Positions 20,069-22,208 of a DNA stretch of 22,208 nucleotides are shown piece after piece. This stretch comes from Ectocarpus siliculosus (taxonomy: Eukaryota; Sar; Phaeophyceae; Ectocarpales; Ectocarpaceae). Position 1 is the first letter of the stretch. Every line of letters begins with the position of its first letter. The translations under genes were made by a program, and so were the position numbers. Under the pieces are notes generated by a model. That model was not told the origin of the DNA, searched no databases, and saw only the letters and a program-made list of their open reading frames with translations. Location of the stretch: the NCBI GenBank assembly GCA_000310025.1, contig FN649734.1:4165678-4187885 (forward strand), in the 5' to 3' direction.

Positions 20069-22208
20069 GGAAGAGACAGAGAGATGCAGAGAGACATTTC
20101 TAATCTTCGCGTCCTGCCTGCATGATCCCAGGGTTAGTATTTCGAGTCGAATATACTATTTAATTCATTTCCTCCCAGAGCCGCCCTCCTTTGTGCCAGG
20201 GCGGCGTCGACGACAGCAATTATTTCCACGTTTTAGCCCAATTGATAATTGAGGGGCTTGAAACTAAAAAAATCAAACGCGAACCCCCCCCCCCAACAAA
20301 ATACAAATATCGAATAATTGAGTATTTGCAGGGTGCAAGGGCTACCCGGCGTGCTCGGAGTCGACGGTGTGGCTACCGAAGAACGCGACCAACGTCTCGG
20401 TGACGGAAGAGACATGCGCGCGCTGCAGCGGCCCGACGGCCGCGGACGCCGTGAGGCGTCTAGACTTCACCTTCAAGTTTCAGAGGTGTGTTTTGAGAAC
20501 GGAACGCCTTGTTTCGCTAGAGTATTAGGCGTTTTACGTCTGAAGTAGAGAGGGGGGCTTCGTATCCCCCACCCTAACCCTTAACCCAACCCCGTAACCC
20601 CCATTAAAGCCAATATTAGTGTTGAGAACAGATCGCCGTATTTCGCGAGGATACTAAGCGTTTCATGTGTGAAATAGAGAGGGGGGATGGTACCCGCAGC
20701 CCTAACCCCTAACTCAACTCCCGTAACCACTACTAAAACCAAGCCTAGCTTTTTTGGAAGGGCCGCCTTCGCGACGATATTCAGCGTTTTCATATGTAAA
20801 ATAGAGAGGGGGGCTTCGTATCCCTCACCCTAACCCCTAACTCAACTCCCGTAACCACTACTAAAACCAAACGTGGTTTTTCTAGAAGGACCGCCTTCGC
20901 GAGGATGTTCAGCGTTATGTGTGGAATAGATTACCTCACCCCCAACCCAACGCCGTAAAGTAGCCCCTACTACAAAGAAAAAGAAGTTTCATGTTCTGGC
21001 GAACGCTACTGGACGAGGACGGGGGGGGTCGAGCTCGTACCTCTTCTTTGTGTGTTGCTGCTGTGATTGATTTTGAATTTGCCGTGTCCCCACATATTCT
21101 GTGTGTGTTTGTGTTTTTTTAGGGCCTTTCTCAATGACGCTCAAGAGACGTGGTATTTAGTGAGGGAGAAGGGCGAACGCAGCTTTTTGTTGTTGATGTT
21201 GTTGCTTTGGGTTTGGTCATCATTCTCGGCCCGCGTCGTCTCATCTACAGAGGGGATTGTGAGACATGATTGGTGTGCTCGTGGTGCTCAACAGACGTTC
21301 GGATGTTTCTCAACAAGGATGTTTGTGCAGAATGGGGGGCGAGGGCGCGCACAAGTCCTCGTGTTCCGACTTCTTTTATGCTCTCTCAAGCGATTGCTGC
21401 ATTGCTTAGGTTGTGTTTTTCTTGCTTCGACCCGAAGGTTGCTGCCAACAAGATCTGTTTTTCAATATGTTTTGGCCCCAAAGGCATGCTACGTAGACAT
21501 CGTGATCTGTTTTTCACGGCGTTTTCTCTTTTTTATGCCCCATGTATCACGTGCGGCAGTCAACGTCCTTGTTTTGTTACTGATGCCGCTCTTGGAGGAT
21601 GCGTAGATGCGTAGGCTAACGAATTCTTTTCGGGAGAAAGCCGATCTCCTTTGCTTTCTTTCTCGGTGATGCCGACAAACGGGCGGGCGGAGCGGTCTGG
21701 CTATGATAGCGTCCCGTCCTTAAACTTTAATCTTGACGTTTTTTGTGCAGGAACCAGGTTGCATGAATGCTCTCCCGCTTGCTGCACGGTTTCAGCGGCA
21801 TATGACACACCTCTAGCCGTTCGGTAATTTTATTTTATTTTATCAGAGCGGGGGATCGTCGTGCTGCACGTGCTAGTTTCAACTTCAATGGGACACCTAA
21901 TCGTAGGACATGTAGCTATTCGGCTGGCACGTATGTGTGTGTTGGACATGTTTTGGCACGAGGAGGGGGCATCTATGGTTAACAGCCAACCATGGGAACC
22001 GGCTGATTGACCAAATGTGGGTGGAAACGCTCTACTCGCAGCGGGGAAGACCAGTCATGCATTTGTACACGCGTGGGCAATCAATGGGTTGCTGAAAAAT
22101 ACATAGCTGCAAAAAAAAAAAACGAAACTCAACCCGAGCCTTGTTTCGTCGCGCTCGGCTGTTGCTCCAGGAACGAAGTGCCGCCGGGCACGCCGACAAC
22201 GTGTATAG
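6719..22208 (+). CDS. TOP3A: DNA topoisomerase III, alpha-type (multi-exon; 5' and 3' incomplete in window)
   Basis: Type IA topoisomerases cut one DNA strand through a tyrosine, pass another strand and reseal. The alpha form normally works with a RecQ helicase and RMI1 to dissolve double Holliday junctions. About 630 codons are visible. In order they are [12 protein letters not shown], the LYDHACC region, [13 protein letters not shown] with the active-site Tyr, [37 protein letters not shown], and then five or so Cys-pair zinc motifs. These core motifs fit TOP3-alpha better than TOP3-beta. The N-terminal Toprim domain (roughly the first 200-250 residues in relatives) is not in the window; it must lie left of position 1 or be lost. 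The gene leaves the right edge inside an exon. All exon phases from 8,759 onward agree, so that part looks intact and functional. Confidence 0.93.
6815..8204 (+). other. Intron (1.39 kb), no recognised content
   Basis: From GTAAGG to TTCTTCAG, if the tentative exon at 8,205 is real. Frames of 74-88 codons occur on both strands without a recognisable domain. A small exon that would repair the phase conflict at 8,205 may be hidden here. Confidence 0.6.
8205..8269 (+). CDS. TOP3A: Tentative TOP3 exon: segment after the QFPTLGF block
   Basis: Between a good acceptor (CTTCTTCAG at 8,196-8,204) and a good donor (GTAAGC at 8,270), one frame reads [11 protein letters not shown] then [10 protein letters not shown], which resembles the family's segment after the conserved IQ (AFxPExFWxI-like). 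However, the preceding exon ends in phase 0 and this frame needs two leading bases completed by one from upstream, so the junction does not fit as read. A missed small exon, an indel or a different splice site could explain it. The family's expected Trp-Arg part before RLYDH is not accounted for either. Confidence 0.4.
8270..9367 (+). other. Two introns of about 0.47-0.49 kb
   Basis: These are 8,270-8,758 and 8,902-9,367, on either side of the RLYDHACC exon. The first has a strong pyrimidine tract at about 8,688-8,712 and may hide a short exon for the missing Trp-Arg segment. A long minus-strand frame of 199 codons covers 8,883-8,284 but overlaps the exon in antisense and has no recognised domain. 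Confidence 0.65.
8759..8901 (+). CDS. TOP3A: TOP3 exon: RLYDHACC to TVELQKR
   Basis: Reads [32 protein letters not shown] and [11 protein letters not shown], matching the part of the core between the gate and the active-site helix. The 47 codons end in phase 2 at the donor GTACAC, and the first base of the next exon restores an Arg codon. The acceptor is taken as AAAG at 8,755-8,758, which is the first AG after the pyrimidine tract at about 8,688-8,712; no other AG lies between. The left limit is therefore less sure than the right one. Confidence 0.85.
9368..9493 (+). CDS. TOP3A: TOP3 exon carrying the active-site tyrosine
   Basis: Reads [20 protein letters not shown] and then [26 protein letters not shown] is the signature of type IA topoisomerases; its Tyr, codon 9,447-9,449, should form the covalent bond to the 5' phosphate of cut DNA. 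The Arg two residues later, needed in the family, is present. Phase 1 at the left joins the preceding AG to give KR-ASR, as in relatives (KRASR in plants). The right side ends in phase 2 at donor GTGAGG. Confidence 0.97.
9584..9610 (+). CDS. TOP3A: TOP3 micro-exon of 27 nt
   Basis: A 27-nt exon between TAG at 9,581-9,583 and donor GTAGGT at 9,611. It completes an Asn codon from the previous exon, encodes SSMEKQIR, and its last two bases join the next exon to give Arg. The resulting stretch [17 protein letters not shown] lines up with the family's short linker after the active-site motif (a helix with an EEQ-like sequence). Phase agreement on both sides supports it despite its size. The intron before it is only 90 nt. 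Confidence 0.82.
9611..10329 (+). other. Intron (0.72 kb) with a short GTT repeat
   Basis: The only distinct content is an imperfect GTT repeat at 10,198-10,246 just before the acceptor. It is a small version of the long GTT tract at 18.6-18.9 kb. Confidence 0.8.
10330..10504 (+). CDS. TOP3A: TOP3 exon: HPPIHPTK motif
   Basis: Opens after TTTTCAG. Reads [20 protein letters not shown], a Gly-rich loop, then [17 protein letters not shown] and [14 protein letters not shown] is the alpha-type form of a conserved active-site motif (TOP3-beta in animals has a different version), and its His and Thr/Lys shape the cleavage site. It ends in phase 0 at a weak donor, GTGGAC; an in-frame stop follows 12 nt later, so the exon cannot run much further. 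Confidence 0.95.
10505..10861 (+). other. Intron (0.36 kb) with a CT-rich tract
   Basis: From 10,764 to about 10,832 the sequence is almost all pyrimidine (TTCTCTCGTTCTCTC and similar), 30-100 nt before the acceptor. It likely contains the polypyrimidine signal and is also a microsatellite. Confidence 0.85.
10862..10930 (+). CDS. TOP3A: TOP3 exon: [13 protein letters not shown]
   Basis: Twenty-three codons, phase 0 at both ends, reading [20 protein letters not shown] then QTK. This fits the alpha-type helix (YEL-x2-RH-x-LACC in relatives). The acceptor is GTGCAG and the donor GTCAGC. The next exon is 1.9 kb away. Confidence 0.95.
11508..12598. repeat. Degenerate minisatellite of about 43 bp, interrupted by a SINE
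   Basis: About 15 worn units from 11,508 to 12,156 share a core like TTCTGTCGATAGACATTG, spaced about 40-46 nt. Clear cases are near 11,557, 11,637, 11,683, 11,963, 12,000, 12,090 and 12,130. The AT-rich second half is like AGCAACAATAGATTTCAAAG. Repeat-like sequence (CTGTCGACAAACTCGG, TCTATTGCCATCAATAG, GACGTCGATAGGCTCG) resumes after the SINE and ends near 12,598. Units are only moderately alike, so this is an old array, and no unit codes for anything recognisable. It sits inside the 1.9-kb intron at 10,931-12,806; the first 0.58 kb of that intron holds nothing I recognise. Confidence 0.75.
12161..12470 (+). mobile_element. tRNA-derived SINE with poly(A) tail
   Basis: The head, 12,161-12,228, looks like a tRNA: GGTGGTCTAGTTGGTAT fits a D-arm/A box, and GGGGTTTGAATCCC fits a T-arm/B box (12,210-12,223), the two sites where RNA polymerase III factors bind. 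A body of about 225 nt follows, then a run of 17 A at 12,454-12,470. A second A-box-like sequence, TGGCCTAGTGGATAGCGC, lies at 12,275-12,292, so the element may be a dimer. The head is not a working tRNA gene because stem pairing is poor and no CCA-side match is seen. I could not find a clear target-site duplication. SINEs move with LINE enzymes; whether the LINE at the left edge served is unknown. Confidence 0.8.
12807..12962 (+). CDS. TOP3A: TOP3 exon: central gate domain
   Basis: Fifty-two codons in phase 0 reading [45 protein letters not shown] and VPSVLV. This corresponds to the domain that forms the hole of the toroid, with the family's GLM/NYLDVY-like core. The codons continue directly from QTK of the preceding exon, as expected. 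The exon lies just right of the intron that holds the minisatellite and SINE. Confidence 0.95.
12963..14217 (+). other. Two introns (0.37 and 0.76 kb)
   Basis: These are 12,963-13,332 and 13,462-14,217, flanking the KGIGTDAT exon. The second has a minus-strand frame of 153 codons (14,091-13,630) with many Cys but no motif I know. I see no repeat or RNA gene. Confidence 0.7.
13333..13461 (+). CDS. TOP3A: TOP3 exon: KGIGTDAT motif
   Basis: Forty-three codons in phase 0, opening after a T-rich acceptor. Reads [31 protein letters not shown] and [19 protein letters not shown] is an invariant type IA motif near the DNA-binding groove, and the preceding SESDLI is the usual helix start. The donor is GTGGGT. 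The Met at its start is internal to the protein, not an initiation site. Confidence 0.97.
14218..14296 (+). CDS. TOP3A: TOP3 exon: [15 protein letters not shown]
   Basis: Reads [16 protein letters not shown] and [10 protein letters not shown], then ends in phase 1 at donor GTGAGC. The Pro-Thr-x-Leu-Gly and Leu-Val-x-Gly-Tyr pattern follows KGIGTDAT closely in all relatives. The Gly codon is completed by the next exon. Confidence 0.95.
14297..15699 (+). other. Intron (1.40 kb), no recognised content
   Basis: A + frame of 149 codons (14,466-14,915) and minus frames near 15,190-15,512 have no recognisable domain. Short CAGCTGGCAGCCAGCTG-like palindromic sequence is seen near 14,730. Nothing else stands out. 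Confidence 0.65.
15700..15839 (+). CDS. TOP3A: TOP3 exon: end of catalytic core
   Basis: Two bases complete Gly, then 46 codons read [40 protein letters not shown] and FQTCQA. It is the Pro-x-Leu-Arg helix and the following long helix at the end of the core, with plant-like KMKECF. Phase 0 at donor GTGCGT. Confidence 0.94.
15840..17232 (+). other. Two introns (0.51 and 0.73 kb)
   Basis: These are 15,840-16,353 and 16,506-17,232. Apart from a C-rich, AAC-rich stretch just before the second acceptor (about 17,030-17,075 and 17,212-17,230) there is nothing notable. Confidence 0.7.
16354..16505 (+). CDS. TOP3A: TOP3 exon: core-to-zinc junction, first Cys pair
   Basis: Opens after GTTCCAG and reads [20 protein letters not shown], then a Gly/Arg-rich linker, then [15 protein letters not shown]. 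The first part is the last helix of the core. RCGVC is the first zinc Cys pair. The linker plus SRCGxC arrangement resembles the start of the TOP3-beta C-terminal region. Ends in phase 2 at donor GTGAGA. Confidence 0.93.
17233..17338 (+). CDS. TOP3A: TOP3 exon: zinc-motif exon ending at a GC donor
   Basis: One base completes Arg, then 35 codons read [20 protein letters not shown] and [15 protein letters not shown]. Two CxxC pairs are present: FCGVC, which probably pairs with the RCGVC of the previous exon, and ECPLC. The C-x2-C-[DE]-T-x2-L-P pattern is like that of TOP3-beta. The exon ends at CAG followed by GCAAGA, a GC donor of the known GC-AG class. Reading on to the next GTAAAG would add residues that interrupt the alignment. 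Confidence 0.9.
17339..18371 (+). other. GC-AG intron (1.03 kb)
   Basis: The intron starts GCAAGA and ends CCCAG. A minus-strand frame of 176 codons (18,101-17,571) lies in it, with no recognised domain. A stretch near 17,992-18,008, read on the minus strand, has a weak B-box-like sequence (GGGTTCAATC) without a convincing A box. Confidence 0.7.
18372..18531 (+). CDS. TOP3A: TOP3 exon: CPYC zinc motif
   Basis: Starts after CCCAG in phase 0 and reads [48 protein letters not shown] and VQ. VCPYCFN with a nearby Pro is the TOP3-beta-like partner of the ECPLC pair in the previous exon. A further RCFMC-x3-C cluster follows. Ends in phase 1 at donor GTCGGC, next to the long GTT tract. Confidence 0.92.
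18577..18911. repeat. Long (GTT)n microsatellite inside an intron
   Basis: About 330 nt of the intron 18,532-18,997 are GTT repeats with rare variants (GTC, ATT, GTTT). The purest part is about 18,651-18,711, and the ends grade into GGT and CTT forms. It gives false open frames of poly-Val, poly-Leu and poly-Cys. It starts 46 nt after one zinc-finger exon and ends about 87 nt before the next. Confidence 0.97.
18998..19087 (+). CDS. TOP3A: TOP3 exon: first half of an alpha-type zinc finger
   Basis: Opens after TTCCTCAG; two bases complete Gly, then 29 codons read [19 protein letters not shown] and [10 protein letters not shown]. This is the first Cys pair (C-x4-C) and the Lys/Arg-rich turn of the classic type IA zinc ribbon, whose second half is in the next exon. 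Ends in phase 1 at donor GTGCGG, making Gly across the junction. Confidence 0.92.
   Translation: MATQPSCGAGKLAAGRLSTSRERGRANTT
19391..19705. repeat. Worn repeat of about 119-135 bp, 2.5 copies
   Basis: ACAGTATTCATTCGTGATG at 19,393, ACAGTATTTTCGATGTG at 19,510 and ACATTAGACTATTCGTGATG at 19,645 begin three units. Each is followed by a CTGGTGTA-like block (near 19,440, 19,554 and 19,694). The first two also share a GTGATTCGCTTGAG-like block and end in GCCGCG. The third copy is partial. It lies in the intron 19,088-20,331. Confidence 0.75.
19979..20095. repeat. GACA/GA-rich microsatellite
   Basis: Runs of ACAGACAG and GAGAGAGA alternate over about 115 nt in the same intron. It is purine-rich on the + strand. 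It gives false frames of Arg/Gln/Thr on one strand and Ser/Leu/Cys on the other. Confidence 0.95.
20332..20485 (+). CDS. TOP3A: TOP3 exon: GCKGYPAC zinc finger and following finger
   Basis: Reads [20 protein letters not shown], then [20 protein letters not shown] and LDFTFKFQ. GCxGYPxC followed by VWLP is the alpha-type zinc ribbon end, and ETCARC opens the next finger, as in TOP3-alpha of animals and plants. Phase 2 at donor GTGTGT, where a tandem repeat begins directly. Confidence 0.95.
20487..20965. repeat. Tandem repeat of about 127 bp with telomere-like motifs, 3.7 copies
   Basis: Units start near 20,488, 20,619, 20,747 and 20,874. Each reads: GAGAACG-like start, CGCCTT-TTTCGCGAGGATA block, AGCGTTT-ATGTGTGAAATAGAGAG block, GGGGGGCTTCGTATCCC, CACCCTAACCCCTAACTC, and CCCGTAACCACTACTAAA. 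The CCCTAACCC parts (20,572; 20,699; 20,828; worn in the fourth) look like telomere repeat. The fourth unit is shorter. The first unit begins at the splice donor of the exon ending at 20,485. Confidence 0.9.
20966..22170 (+). other. Rest of the last intron, no recognised content
   Basis: After the telomere-like repeat the intron 20,486-22,170 continues with + frames of 114 and 179 codons (21,067-21,614) that overlap in different frames and show no domain. There is a short TTTTA repeat near 21,827-21,843 and an A run near 22,111-22,122. Confidence 0.65.
22171..22208 (+). CDS. TOP3A: TOP3 exon, cut by the window edge
   Basis: After GTTGCTCCAG one base completes Arg, then [12 protein letters not shown] is read up to the edge. 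Joined to FKFQ this gives [12 protein letters not shown], matching the alpha-type FKFRQxxIPPG pattern before the next Cys cluster. The rest of the protein lies to the right. Confidence 0.85.

Noticed and set aside
21067-21614. + frames of 179 and 114 codons in the last intron
   Set aside because: They overlap in different frames, lack domains, and the flanking exons join in phase without them.

Overview
This is eukaryotic genomic DNA. The right two thirds hold one protein-coding gene on the + strand, cut into at least 16 short exons (27-175 nt). Introns range from 90 to about 1,900 nt, are rich in G and T, and are full of repeats. Short exons, introns of about 0.4-1.9 kb, roughly balanced base composition and a protein most like plant and animal topoisomerase III alpha suggest a large-genome protist or alga. 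A brown alga or other stramenopile is my best guess, by inference only.

Layout. Positions 1 to about 4,140 are a dead non-LTR retrotransposon (LINE) on the minus strand. From its N-terminal to its C-terminal side it shows an unassigned leader, an APE-type endonuclease, a reverse transcriptase and a C-terminal Cys/His motif, all broken by frameshifts and in-frame stops. Positions 4,140-4,760 hold nothing I recognise. Positions 4,762-5,957 are a tandem array of about 16 copies of a 73-bp unit, partly arranged in a three-unit higher-order pattern. Positions 5,958-6,718 show no recognisable gene.

From 6,719 to the right edge runs a type IA topoisomerase III gene, alpha-like in its catalytic core. 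Splice phases agree at every junction from 8,759 onward. The exons cover the middle of the catalytic core (active-site tyrosine at 9,447-9,449), the rest of the core, and a long C-terminal series of Cys-pair zinc motifs. The N-terminal Toprim half is not in the window, and the 3' end runs off the right edge. The zinc region looks composite: a TOP3-beta-like block comes first, then TOP3-alpha-type fingers.

The introns carry different repeats: a degenerate minisatellite of about 43 bp interrupted by a tRNA-derived SINE, a very long (GTT)n tract, a repeat of about 120-135 bp, a GACA/GA tract, and four units of about 127 bp with telomere-like CCCTAACCC motifs. I saw no CRISPR array, rRNA, bacterial-type operon or second convincing gene. 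What stands out is the domain mosaic of the topoisomerase and the nested repeats; I did not find a clear new multi-gene system.
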